A stretch of 64,000 nt of DNA, from contig DCVT01000042.1 of the NCBI GenBank assembly GCA_002328075.1, positions 1-64,000 of the forward strand. The letters are read 5' to 3'. Below the pieces are notes generated by a model. That model had not been told where the DNA came from, ran no database searches, and saw nothing but the letters and a program-made list of their open reading frames with translations. The stretch comes from Anaerolineales bacterium UBA2181 (GTDB lineage Bacteria; Chloroflexota; Anaerolineae; Promineifilales; UBA4811). This document shows positions 8,776-17,190 of the stretch, in pieces (position 1 is the first letter of the stretch; the number at the start of each line of letters is the position of its first letter). A program made the translations under genes and the position numbers.

Positions 8776-10023
8776 CTATTCTGCCAACCTATCCAACAAA
8801 GTCGCGTTCACTCGCTCGGCAATGAGGTATCTGCGCGGACCATGGGCACCCAGCCCGGTCAGGATGTAACGACCGTGCTCCCCGCCCAGACAGTGGGTCA
8901 GGATCGCGTCGGTGGCAGCGCGCCATTCTTGGGCCTGGGTCAGATCCTGTTGCTGGAGAGCGGTCCAAGCTGCGGGTACCTCGATGGCGATCCGACGGGA
9001 GCTGGCGTCCAGGTGGCGCACCAGGGTGCCCTGATTCATCGTGATCACGTCCCGCGCCTTGGCCAGATCGAGAAAACGGGCGGGCTGGTGTGAGGTCAAT
9101 GCCCGGCGCGCCCGGTTGGTCGTGATCAACCAGGTGATTTGCAGTCGGGACGCAGCCACCTGGTTGAGTACGTTGCGGAAGGGGTGGTAATTTGGGTAAA
9201 AGTGCAAGGCAACTGCCCCGAGATGAACTAGGTTCAACATTGCGTTCGCCAATTGAAGCGGATCGACGGTCCAGTGGACCAGGTCAATTCCCTCTCGGAG
9301 AGCAGCCTCGGCCTGAAGTCGTTTGAGATGAAAGCCAATTCCCCCACCCCGGCACCGAGGATGCACCCCCAGCAATTGGGATTCCATGCGCAGGTCGGTG
9401 CGGAAGCGATCGTGCCATTGAGGTGGCAATGGTGGACCGCCAAAGGAATAGAAGCCAAAGGCAAAACCGGCTATTTGCTGATCGGTACGGGCTACCAGGG
9501 ATGTACTGGCGCGGAAATCGGTGGAGTGAATGTCGACCGGGTAGAGATAGTCCTCCTCGCAGTCCCAGATGGTCTGTTGTAACGACCGGATCGCTGCCGC
9601 ATCTCGTTCGGCGGGACGACCATATTCGATGCCATCGACAACCTGATGGCAGGAGCAGAAATCCTGCTCAGCTGACGGGTTGTAGAAATGACACCGGCTG
9701 CGGGGCAGCAGCTCCTGGATCCGGCCGATCAATTCAACGGGATCGACCGGCTGCGAGGGATCCGTTGGGTGAAAACGGAGCGTGTACTCGCGGGCCGATG
9801 GCGAGAGCGCCCGGGGAAACAGAAACCCCGCGCCGGCGAACCGCTCATCTAGGGTGCATACAACCAGGTAACCACCGATGTGCGGAAAGGTGGTCTTGAA
9901 AAAGTGGGGCGGGAAGAGGAGTGGGTTGGTGGGCGCGCCTAACAGCCGGCGCACCCGGTCGACCTCGGCCGGCCAGTTGCTGCCACCGGCATCGATCAGG
10001 GCGACGTTCAGTTGAGCGGCCAC
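8776..10023 (-). CDS. GNAT-superfamily acyltransferase (COG3375-like), probable amino acid N-acyltransferase
   Basis: This 415-residue protein has a divergent N-terminal half and a C-terminal half with the GNAT acyl-CoA motif region LLGVHPRCRGGGIGFHLKRL, where the Q/RxxGxG/A loop is RCRGGGIG. It resembles the GNAT protein encoded beside N-succinylamino acid racemase in Geobacillus, where it succinylates D-amino acids. It sits 45 bases upstream of the racemase gene on the same strand. The start is GTG 10023. No clear ribosome binding site is visible, so the exact N-terminus is uncertain. The acyl donor (succinyl-CoA or other) cannot be told from sequence. Confidence 0.75.
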   Translation of the reverse strand: MAAQLNVALIDAGGSNWPAEVDRVRRLLGAPTNPLLFPPHFFKTTFPHIGGYLVVCTLDERFAGAGFLFPRALSPSAREYTLRFHPTDPSQPVDPVELIGRIQELLPRSRCHFYNPSAEQDFCSCHQVVDGIEYGRPAERDAAAIRSLQQTIWDCEEDYLYPVDIHSTDFRASTSLVARTDQQIAGFAFGFYSFGGPPLPPQWHDRFRTDLRMESQLLGVHPRCRGGGIGFHLKRLQAEAALREGIDLVHWTVDPLQLANAMLNLVHLGAVALHFYPNYHPFRNVLNQVAASRLQITWLITTNRARRALTSHQPARFLDLAKARDVITMNQGTLVRHLDASSRRIAIEVPAAWTALQQQDLTQAQEWRAATDAILTHCLGGEHGRYILTGLGAHGPRRYLIAERVNATLLDRLAE

Positions 10024-10085
10024 GATGGCTGATAATGCATTGGCCTGAAGGGGTGGCTCGTACGTATCCAGCCGACCGAATATGC

Positions 10086-10652
10086 CTAACCGGCCGCGGC
10101 CAGTTGCTGGCCGAGCTGGTATGCACGGGCCATCACGTCCGGGTTGTTGCGGATCTCCCCCGGTTTATCGGCCGTGCCGTACACCATGCCGACGATCCTG
10201 GCGCCGACATAGTTGTAGGCATCCTGGAAGGTCCGCAACGCGTTGACTGCGCCGGAGACGAAGGGATCGGCGTCGCCGTAGGTCATCACGATGCCCACCT
10301 TTTTTCCGCAGAGCTCATAGCCCTGGGCCGTGACCATCGCATAACAGCGGTCCATAAAGAGCTTGGCCTGCGCCGACACGGTGAACCAGTAGACGGGAGT
10401 GGCGATGACTAACGCGTCGGCTTGCCGCAGCAGCGGGTAGATGCTCTGCATATCATCCTCGATGATGCAGCCCCGATAGGGTTCCCCGCGGCAGGCATCG
10501 CACGCATCGCACGGGCGGAGGTCCATCTGGTGGAGGTAGATGGAATCGACGGTAGCGCCTGCCGATCGGGCGCCATCCGCGACGCGCTCTGCCAGCGCAG
10601 CGGTGTTGCCTTTCTTACGGGGACTGGATTGGATGATGAGAACTCGGGTCAT
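10086..10652 (-). CDS. NADPH-dependent FMN reductase / iron-sulfur flavoprotein-like protein
   Basis: From ATG 10652, preceded by TTGGAGG, the protein has 188 residues. The flavodoxin-like phosphate-binding loop SSPRKKGNTAAL is at residues 9-20. A cysteine cluster C48-x2-C51-x2-C54-x7-C62 follows at the position where iron-sulfur flavoproteins bind [4Fe-4S]. Later motifs APVYWFTVSAQAK-like and TYGDADPF fit the PF03358 family. It is the first gene of the minus-strand operon with the GNAT, racemase and M20 genes, with its own promoter at 10696-10724. A redox role is clear. A link to amino acid deracemisation is not, so it may just be a co-transcribed passenger. Confidence 0.8.
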   Translation of the reverse strand: MTRVLIIQSSPRKKGNTAALAERVADGARSAGATVDSIYLHQMDLRPCDACDACRGEPYRGCIIEDDMQSIYPLLRQADALVIATPVYWFTVSAQAKLFMDRCYAMVTAQGYELCGKKVGIVMTYGDADPFVSGAVNALRTFQDAYNYVGARIVGMVYGTADKPGEIRNNPDVMARAYQLGQQLAAAG

Positions 10653-10695
10653 TGGGTTGCCTCCAAGGTAACCGGTTGTGACGAAAGCCGGATCA

Positions 10696-10724
10696 ATTCT
10701 ACCGCACTGCGAGTGGACCAGCAA
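10696..10724 (-). promoter_or_regulatory. Promoter of the flavoprotein-GNAT-racemase-M20 operon
   Basis: Minus strand: TTGCTG (10724-10719), 17-base spacer, TAGAAT (10701-10696). The predicted leader is about 37 bases to ATG 10652. Confidence 0.65.
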
Positions 10725-10781
10725 CGGGCGAATCGGAGCCCAGGCAGCGACGACGCGTGGGTACTCTCAAGGGGGCGCCGG

Positions 10782-10810
10782 TTGTCGCAACTTGCCCGGC
10801 GTGATATGAT
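10782..10810 (+). promoter_or_regulatory. Promoter of the TIM-barrel/MFS genes
   Basis: TTGTCG (10782-10787), 17-base spacer, TATGAT (10805-10810). The start codon at 10833 follows AAGGAGG at 10821-10827, giving a very short leader. It is divergent from the flavoprotein promoter about 60 bases away. Confidence 0.65.
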
Positions 10811-10832
10811 GAGAGCCTTCAAGGAGGTGGAC

Positions 10833-11729
10833 ATGCGTTTCGGAATTATGGCCATGCAGATCGGTTCCTTGGTTCCCCCAGGGCTGAGTCCTGAGGCTGT
10901 GCTAGCGCACGTGGGTGCTTTTGACCAGTCGGCTGTGGTTCGGTCGCTGGTGGCTGAAGGCTTCCGGTTGGTCGAACTGGGTGGGGACATCTCACTGTTT
11001 TTCCCGCATGCGCTCTCGCCGGCTGCCATTGAAAAGCTGGGTGCGCTCAAGGAGGAAACCGGGGTTCAGTTCACCCTGCACCTTCCGCTCTGGTCGGTTG
11101 AGCCCTCCACGCCTCTGACCCCGGTGCGCCAGGGGTCTGTCCGTGCACTGGTCGATGCCGTGGTGCTTACCCGCCCGCTGGAGCCGGAGATGATCGTAAT
11201 GCACGCTACCGGAGCACTGGCGGCGGAGTTCTACCGGATGCGATTGCCAGATATTGCCCGAGCACTGCTACTGCGTCAGTTCCAGAGCTATGCGCGGTCA
11301 AGTCTTTTGGCAATCCTTGGAGAAACCGGCATCCCCAGCCGTCGGCTGGCGATCGAGACAATCGAGTTCCCGTTTGAACTGACGCTCGAGCTGGCTGAGG
11401 AGTTGGACCTCTCTGTTTGCCTCGACACAGGGCATGTTCTGGTGGGGTTCTCGGGGCCAATCACCATTGACGAGGTGTTGGACCAGTGCAATGGGCGGCT
11501 GGGCGAGATTCACCTTCACGACGGTCCGTGGCAGGGCGCCGAGATGGTCATCGGTTATGGTCGCGATCATCAGGCGCTTGGCATGGGCGACCTGGATGTG
11601 GGCCGGCTGCTGGACCGCCTGGCTGCGCAGGCATTTGATGGCCCGGTCATCTTCGAACTGACGGTGCCGGAGGCGCTGGCATCGCTGGCCACTATTCGGA
11701 CGATCTGCCCGGATCTGCCGATAACTTGA
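10833..11729 (+). CDS. Sugar-phosphate isomerase/epimerase-like TIM-barrel protein (AP endonuclease 2 fold)
   Basis: From ATG 10833, with AAGGAGG 5 bases upstream, the protein has 298 residues. Candidate metal ligands on successive barrel strands are present: E in LVELGG, H in TLHLPLWS, H in IVMHAT, E in RLAIETIEFP, D/H in CLDTGHVLVG, H in EIHLHDG and E in VIFELT. This is the xylose-isomerase-like/endonuclease IV barrel pattern. The C-terminal IHLHDG...GRDHQALG segment recalls CbiR-type cobamide phosphodiesterases, but that is only a resemblance. The longer open frame back to 10422 lies over the divergent flavoprotein gene and is spurious. Confidence 0.7.
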   Translation: MRFGIMAMQIGSLVPPGLSPEAVLAHVGAFDQSAVVRSLVAEGFRLVELGGDISLFFPHALSPAAIEKLGALKEETGVQFTLHLPLWSVEPSTPLTPVRQGSVRALVDAVVLTRPLEPEMIVMHATGALAAEFYRMRLPDIARALLLRQFQSYARSSLLAILGETGIPSRRLAIETIEFPFELTLELAEELDLSVCLDTGHVLVGFSGPITIDEVLDQCNGRLGEIHLHDGPWQGAEMVIGYGRDHQALGMGDLDVGRLLDRLAAQAFDGPVIFELTVPEALASLATIRTICPDLPIT

Positions 11730-11844
11730 ACAAGGTTGTGGTCGGCGCAGGCACGATCGCGTACCGGGGCCGCGTCGGTTGCGCCGGCCGGGAGATGATG
11801 GCGCCGGTGTGTGCCGGTTGATTGACGCGCGAGGAGAAGGCGAC

Positions 11845-13332
11845 ATGGAGAGGGAGACGCGTTGGACTGATCACATCGTTATCAATATCTACTGGTTGGG
11901 GCTGAACGTGGCATCGGGTGTGATCACACCCGTGCTGCTGCCTTATCTCGTGGCGCTTTTTGTGCCAGATGCTCAGAAGAACACCTATCTGGCCACCGTG
12001 CGCGTGGTGGGTTTGGCCGTCGCTATGATGATTCAACCGATGGCCGGATTGCTGAGCGACCGAAGCACCCTGCGCTGGGGACGGCGCCGTCCCTTTATTG
12101 TGGCTGGCACCCTGCTGGATGTGCTCTTTTTGCTGGTGGTGGGCGTTAGTCCGCTTCTCATCGGCAATCCGGCGGACCCCTTTTTCGAAAGAGCGCTTGG
12201 AGTGAGCACGGCCTACATTGTGTTGCTTGCTGGCATTGTGCTGCTTCAGATCTCATCCAATGTCGCTCACGGTGCGCTACAAGGGCTCATCCCGGACCTG
12301 GTGCCGGCGAACCGGCGCGGTCGTTCCTCGGGGGTCAAGGCGGTCATGGAACTGCTGCCGGTTTTCCTGATCATTTTTATCGGCCCCCTGGTGGATGCTG
12401 GTCGCATCTGGTTGACCATCGGTGTTATCATTGGGTCGTTTCTGATCACCATGCTCCTCACGGTATTCTTTGTTCATGAGAAGCCACAAAAGGAAAAACC
12501 CGCCGGAGGTGTTCGGGAACCGCTGCTGCGTCTGGTGGCGCTCACGGCGATTTTTGTGGCGGTCACCCAAGGCGCGGTCTGGTTGGTGCGCGCCAGCGGC
12601 ACCTGGTTGGGAGAACAAGGTGCGGCCGTCGGCGTTCAGGTGGCCATCGTCGGTCTGGCCGGATTGGTCGGGATGGCCGGGTCCATTCTCCTGGGTGTCT
12701 ATCTGGGCGCCTGGGTAGGAATCGGGCGTGAAGCTCGGCAGCAGACCTCGTTCATTTGGTGGGTGATCAACCGGTTGCTCTTTCTGGCAGCCGTGGGTTC
12801 CATTCAGGCCTTCGCCCAGTACTTTCTGAGGGACGTGTTGCAGGTTGAGAAAGCGGCCAGCATGACCACGTTGTTGTTGGCGGTGGTTGCCGCGTTTCTT
12901 CTTCCCTCGGCCCTGGTTGGGGGGAGTCTGGCCGATCGGATCGGCCGAAAACGGTTGGTGGGATATGCCGGTCTGGTGGCAGGCAGCGGCGCGTTGCTGC
13001 TGCTGGGGGCGCGGAACATCCCGTTGGTGATGGTCGCCGGCTGCATCATCGGCCTGGGGACAGGCACCTTTATGGCCACCAACTGGGCTCTGGGCACTGA
13101 CCTGGTTCCGGCCAAGCAGGCCGGTCGCTACCTGGGCATCTCCAACCTGGCAGGCGCAGGAGCGGGTATCGTGGGCGCCGGCATTGGCGGGCCGATGGCA
13201 GACTTTTTCAACTTGTTGCGTCCCGGATTGGGCTACCTGGTCATTTTCGCGCTGTATGCGGCGCTGTTCTTCCTTTCGACGGCGGTGCTGACCCGCGTTC
13301 GTGTCACGTCAGCGACGTCCACGGCGAGCTGA
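11845..13332 (+). CDS. MFS transporter
   Basis: From ATG 11845, behind GAGGAGAAGG, the protein has 495 residues and about 12-14 hydrophobic helices. The MFS signature between helices 2 and 3 is GLLSDRSTLRWGRRRP, and the equivalent loop in the second half is SLADRIGRKRLVG. The second half also holds GTFMATNWALGTDL, common in sugar/cation-symporter-like MFS groups. A gap of 115 bases follows the TIM-barrel gene on the same strand, so co-transcription is plausible and suggests uptake of a sugar-like compound that the barrel enzyme acts on. The substrate is unknown. Confidence 0.85.
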   Translation: MERETRWTDHIVINIYWLGLNVASGVITPVLLPYLVALFVPDAQKNTYLATVRVVGLAVAMMIQPMAGLLSDRSTLRWGRRRPFIVAGTLLDVLFLLVVGVSPLLIGNPADPFFERALGVSTAYIVLLAGIVLLQISSNVAHGALQGLIPDLVPANRRGRSSGVKAVMELLPVFLIIFIGPLVDAGRIWLTIGVIIGSFLITMLLTVFFVHEKPQKEKPAGGVREPLLRLVALTAIFVAVTQGAVWLVRASGTWLGEQGAAVGVQVAIVGLAGLVGMAGSILLGVYLGAWVGIGREARQQTSFIWWVINRLLFLAAVGSIQAFAQYFLRDVLQVEKAASMTTLLLAVVAAFLLPSALVGGSLADRIGRKRLVGYAGLVAGSGALLLLGARNIPLVMVAGCIIGLGTGTFMATNWALGTDLVPAKQAGRYLGISNLAGAGAGIVGAGIGGPMADFFNLLRPGLGYLVIFALYAALFFLSTAVLTRVRVTSATSTAS

Positions 13333-13878
13333 TCCGCTCAGTCGAGAGGCGTCCCGATACTATCTGCCTGGGCAGGAGGCTGGAGACAGAGCAGGCTGTT
13401 GGGTGCCGGCGGACTGGATGGACGCGGCGTCTGATCCAGGGCTTACTTGGCGCCGGCGCGAGGCTGCCGGCCGTGAGTGGCCCATTCCACCGATCCGGTG
13501 ACTCCGGCCTTCAGTATGGTATGATAGGCACATGGTCGCGGAACGAAAGCCGGATGTCTATCGGGTCTCGTACGATGTGGTTGTCCCATCACCGGGAGGC
13601 GCGACAGTCAGGCCGACCGGGAAGAGGAGTTGGCTCAATAAGCGCAGCGGGTGAGAGCCCGGTGCGACGGTTCAACTTGGCGTTTTTTGGGGCGCGTCGC
13701 CGGTGAGTTTACGCGTGTACTCGGCGGAACCGCGTCCTCGGTCACCACAGAGCCGGCAGCTACCACTGGCCCGCGGCCGACGCGCACGGTAATGGGTGGC
13801 GTTCCCGCCAGTTCATCCGAGCCATCGGCGAACGCCGAGAGACACAAGGCAACCCGCTAGGAGAGGTCGATTTTTGAA
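13333..13878 (+). other. Non-coding interval, possible long leader of the FAD oxidoreductase gene
   Basis: These 546 bases hold no convincing gene. A TATGAT at 13520-13525, with a weak GTGACT about 16 bases before it, could start a transcript with a 340-base leader ahead of the gene at 13879. The leader contains GC-rich hairpins around 13640-13665 and a T-box-like GGCGGAACCGCG at 13723-13734. The element fails the T-box test (see rejected list). A 40-codon frame at 13532-13654 has no ribosome binding site. Confidence 0.35.
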
Positions 13879-15297
13879 TTGAACGAGCAACCATCGCTGG
13901 CCATCATAGGGGCGGGACCAGCCGGATTGACCGCCTGTCTTCAGGCTGTGACTCACGGGATCCGGCCGGTAGTGCTGGAAAAGGGCGATCAGGTCGGGGG
14001 CATTGCCCGCACAGTCGAACATGGCGGATACCGATTCGATATCGGCGGTCACCGCTATTTCACCAAGGTGTCGGAGGTCAACGAGCTCTGGCACCAAATG
14101 ATGGGCCCCGACCTGCTTCAGGTCTCGCGGTTGTCCAGGATTTTTTACCGCGGGCGGTTTTTTCATTACCCTCTGGAACTGCCAAACACGTTGGTCAACC
14201 TGGGCGTCGTCGAAAGCGCTCGCATCCTGGCGAGCTACCTGCAGGCAAAGCTGCGCCCTCACCGGCCGGAGCATAACCTGGAGGAGTGGGTGGTCAACCG
14301 TTTTGGCCGGCGTCTGTACCAGATGTTTTTCCGGACGTACACCGAAAAAGTTTGGGGCATTCCATGCCGCGAGATTCAGGCGGACTGGGCGGATCAGCGC
14401 ATCCGCGGTCTCTCGCTCACGGCTGTTGTGGCCAACGCTCTGTTTCGCAATAATGGTGCCAAATCGCTGATTGGCGAGTTTCATTACCCGGTGTTAGGGC
14501 CGGGCATGATGTGGCAACGATTTCAGGAGGTCTCGGTAGCCCAGGGAGCCGAGGTCTGGTTGAGCGCGAACGTAGTGCGCGTTGTGAGGCAAGAGGATCA
14601 GGTGGTTCAGGTCGATGTTCGGCGGAATGGCGCGACGAGCACCCTCGCCGCCCAGCATTACATATCCAGCATGCCGTTGACCGAGTTGGTGGAAAAGCTC
14701 GACCCCGAACCTCCCCGCGAGGTACTGGAGGCAGCGCGCTCGCTGCGGTATCGGGATTTCGTGTTGGTGGGACTGATCGTGGACCGACCGCAGCTCTTTC
14801 CGGACAACTGGATCTATGTTCACAGCCCGGAGGTCAAGGTTGGGCGCATTCAGAACCCCAAGAACTGGAGTTCGGCGATGGTCCCGGACCCATCCAAGAC
14901 AAGTCTGGGGATGGAGTACTTTAGCAGTCAAGGCGACCACGTGTGGCTGATGGCGGACGACGATCTGGTCCAACTCGCTGCCCGCGAGTTGGAATGGTTG
15001 GGCCTGGCACCGGCAGGTGTTGTTGAAGACGGGTTCGTTATCCGCCAGAGCCAGACCTACCCTGTCTACGACCCAGAGTACCGCGAGCGAGTGGACATCA
15101 TTCGCAGTTTTCTGGCTACCCTCAAGAATCTGCAGACCATCGGCCGCAACGGCATGCATCGGTATAACAACATGGATCACTCGATGCTCACGGCCATGTT
15201 GGCGGTGCGCAATATTCTGGGCGAACAGCACGATCTGTGGTCAGTGAATACAGAGCCATCTTACCACGAAGATGCGGCCGGCCCTGTTGGTGACTAG
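13879..15297 (+). CDS. NAD(P)/FAD-dependent oxidoreductase (amine oxidase/UDP-galactopyranose mutase-like)
   Basis: The 472-residue protein opens with a Rossmann FAD-binding motif (AIIGAGPAGLTACLQA, residues 8-23), then VVLEKGDQVGGIARTVEHGG and FDIGGHRYFTK. This is the protoporphyrinogen-oxidase/UDP-galactopyranose-mutase branch of flavoproteins. The C-terminal substrate/FAD segment GRNGMHRYNNMDHSMLTAM is typical of a subfamily often found with cell-surface polysaccharide genes, although none is adjacent here. The start is TTG 13879 with GAGAGG 12 bases upstream, a rather long spacing. Its substrate is unknown. Confidence 0.8.
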   Translation: MNEQPSLAIIGAGPAGLTACLQAVTHGIRPVVLEKGDQVGGIARTVEHGGYRFDIGGHRYFTKVSEVNELWHQMMGPDLLQVSRLSRIFYRGRFFHYPLELPNTLVNLGVVESARILASYLQAKLRPHRPEHNLEEWVVNRFGRRLYQMFFRTYTEKVWGIPCREIQADWADQRIRGLSLTAVVANALFRNNGAKSLIGEFHYPVLGPGMMWQRFQEVSVAQGAEVWLSANVVRVVRQEDQVVQVDVRRNGATSTLAAQHYISSMPLTELVEKLDPEPPREVLEAARSLRYRDFVLVGLIVDRPQLFPDNWIYVHSPEVKVGRIQNPKNWSSAMVPDPSKTSLGMEYFSSQGDHVWLMADDDLVQLAARELEWLGLAPAGVVEDGFVIRQSQTYPVYDPEYRERVDIIRSFLATLKNLQTIGRNGMHRYNNMDHSMLTAMLAVRNILGEQHDLWSVNTEPSYHEDAAGPVGD

Positions 15298-15464
15298 TGT
15301 CAACACGTCTCCGAGCGTCACGGTCAACGGGCGGAGTGGAGTACAAGAGCACACCCGCTTAAGGTTGGGACCAGGACAGTTCTATGTGGACGAGCGCCGC
15401 ACTAGCTACGCTCTTGTTTTGGGGCGGGAGTGAACCCCAGCCTGGACTTGCCGGCGTCGTCGTT

Positions 15465-15470
15465 TACAAT
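15465..15470 (+). promoter_or_regulatory. Candidate -10 element of the sufC/sufB-like operon
   Basis: TACAAT sits 33 bases before ATG 15503, and the ribosome binding site GAGGAG starts at 15491. The -35 region (CTGGAC at 15442-15447) is a poor match. Confidence 0.4.
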
Positions 15471-15502
15471 TGCTGTCCAGGATTCGGCAAGAGGAGCCCG
15501 GG

Positions 15503-16252
15503 ATGCTGCTGAAAGTGGAGCAAGTTACTTTGACGTTGGGCGACAACAAGGTCTTGGATCGCCTGAGCCTTCAGGTCCCAGAAGGGGACATCCATAGCCT
15601 GCTGGGGGTCAACGGGGTTGGCAAATCCACCCTCGCCGGCCTGTTGATGGGTCTGAATGGACTGCGGCCGGACGCCGGACAGATCCTGTTGGACGGTGCG
15701 GATATCACCCATTCCCCCGTCACCGAGAGGGCGCGCCGCGGATTGACCCTGGCATGGCAATCTCCGGTTGCGTTCGATGGTTTGACGGTGCGCGATTACC
15801 TTTCTCTCAGCCACCGCAATGCCCGTACGGATGACCACAATGTGGAGGAGGACCTGAGGAGGGTCGGCCTGTCACCGGACAGATACATGGACCGGCTGCT
15901 AGATGAACACCTTAGCGGCGGGGAGCGCCGGCGCATTGAACTGGCGGCGGTGGTGGCCATGCGCCCTCGCCTGGCGATCCTGGACGAACCGGACTCGGGC
16001 ATTGATTTCCTTTCGCTGGATGAGATTGCCGGGGTCATCCGTTACCTGAGCACCCAGGGTGCGGCCGTGCTTCTTATCACTCACCGCGAAGAGATGGCTC
16101 TGATGGCCAGCCAGTCGTCACTGATGTGTGCCGGCACGATTCTGGCGACTGGCGAACCGCACGCAGTAACGGCCTATTTTCGACAGCATTGCGATGACTG
16201 CAAGCGGCCGAACCTACCTGACCTGGCTAGGATTGCCCATGAACTCCGTTGA
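15503..16252 (+). CDS. sufC: SufC-like ABC ATPase of a minimal SUF (SMS) system
   Basis: The protein has 249 residues from ATG 15503, behind GAGGAG. Walker A is GVNGVGKST, the signature is LSGGERRR, and Walker B is LAILDEPDSGID. The Walker B sequence EPDSGID is the SufC hallmark (transporter ATPases usually have EPTSGLD). The C-terminal sequence contains a CDDC pair, unusual for SufC. The stop overlaps the next gene by 14 bases. It is expected to drive Fe-S cluster assembly on a SufB-type scaffold, in the cytosol. Standard SUF partners (SufS, SufU, SufE) are not in the window. Confidence 0.85.
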   Translation: MLLKVEQVTLTLGDNKVLDRLSLQVPEGDIHSLLGVNGVGKSTLAGLLMGLNGLRPDAGQILLDGADITHSPVTERARRGLTLAWQSPVAFDGLTVRDYLSLSHRNARTDDHNVEEDLRRVGLSPDRYMDRLLDEHLSGGERRRIELAAVVAMRPRLAILDEPDSGIDFLSLDEIAGVIRYLSTQGAAVLLITHREEMALMASQSSLMCAGTILATGEPHAVTAYFRQHCDDCKRPNLPDLARIAHELR

Positions 16253-17183
16253 CCATTTCACCGCGCTTGCTCAGGCCTACCAGTTGGCAGGGGGTGACCT
16301 GGCTGTGCTCCAGAGCAGTCAGGTTGCCCGGTTGGTGGTCAGCGGTAACCAGGTGCTGGAAACGAACGAGATGCCGGGCGTCCACATGCAGGCGGACCAG
16401 ATGAAGGACGGCGTTCGGGTTCGGCTCCGGGTTGAACCGGGTACAGTGCTCGAGCAGCCCATTCACCTCTGCTTTGGCGTGGTTCCTCAGGAGGGGAGAC
16501 AGGTGATTCTCTCCGAGTACGACATCGGGGAGGGCGCCCGGGTGGAGTTTGTCTCTCACTGTTCGTTTCCCAACGCAGTGGATGTGCTGCACCTGATGGA
16601 GGCAACCGTGCGGGTCGGTGCGCAGGCGAAGATGGTCTACAATGAGGTGCATTATCACGGGCCTCAGGGAGGGGTAGTCACCCGGCCCAAGACGCGGGCG
16701 TCCATCGGACCTGGCGGTCATTACCAGGCCGGTTTTCGGATGGTGCAGGGTCGAATCGGCGAGCTCGACATCGATTTCTCGGCCGATTTGGATTCCGGTG
16801 CCACGGCCGAATTCACAACCAAAGCCTATGGCAAAGGGGATGACCGGATCCGGGTGAAAGAGGTGGTATATCTCCGCGGCGCCGAATCCCGCGGTCTGAC
16901 CAAGACCAACATCGTGGTGGTGGATCGGGCCCACACCGAGGTCTACACCGAGATGCACGGCCTGGCAGCCGGATCACGGGGTCACATGGAATGCACCGAG
17001 ATTGTCGGCGGACAGGCAGTGGCGCGGAACGTCCCAGTGGTCTTGGTGAGCGACGAAAACGCCAAGGTGACCCACGAGGCAGCGATCGGCAGCGTCGACC
17101 GCAAACAGATCGAAACGTTGATGGCCCGCGGGTTGGCTGAGGACGAAGCGGTGGATGTCGTTGTCCAGGGACTGCTCCGGTAG
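16239..17183 (+). CDS. SufB/SufD-like Fe-S scaffold, short form (SmsB-like)
   Basis: The start ATG 16239 lies inside the sufC-like gene, a 14-base overlap typical of subunits made in fixed ratio. The 314 residues consist almost wholly of the SufBD beta-helix core, with repeats such as YDIGEGARVEFVSHCSFPNAV and a C-terminal helical segment DRKQIETLMARGLAEDEA, the SufC-binding end. Canonical SufB (about 470) and SufD (about 420) are much longer. The short single SufBD protein with one SufC corresponds to the SUF-like minimal system described in archaea and some anaerobic bacteria. Cys142/His-type ligands could be mapped by alignment, which I cannot run. Confidence 0.8.
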   Translation: MNSVDHFTALAQAYQLAGGDLAVLQSSQVARLVVSGNQVLETNEMPGVHMQADQMKDGVRVRLRVEPGTVLEQPIHLCFGVVPQEGRQVILSEYDIGEGARVEFVSHCSFPNAVDVLHLMEATVRVGAQAKMVYNEVHYHGPQGGVVTRPKTRASIGPGGHYQAGFRMVQGRIGELDIDFSADLDSGATAEFTTKAYGKGDDRIRVKEVVYLRGAESRGLTKTNIVVVDRAHTEVYTEMHGLAAGSRGHMECTEIVGGQAVARNVPVVLVSDENAKVTHEAAIGSVDRKQIETLMARGLAEDEAVDVVVQGLLR

Positions 17184-17190
17184 AGCGGCC

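Noticed and set aside
10422..10832. Long N-terminal extension of the TIM-barrel protein
   Set aside because: It lies over the divergent flavoprotein gene. ATG 10833 has a perfect AAGGAGG and its own promoter just upstream.
13600..13745. T-box riboswitch-like sequence (GGTGAGAGCCCGG at 13650-13662 and GGCGGAACCGCG at 13723-13734)
   Set aside because: The tRNA acceptor-binding UGGN is CGGA here, the stem I apical motif overlaps its own 5' strand, and the downstream gene is an FAD oxidoreductase, not an amino-acid gene.
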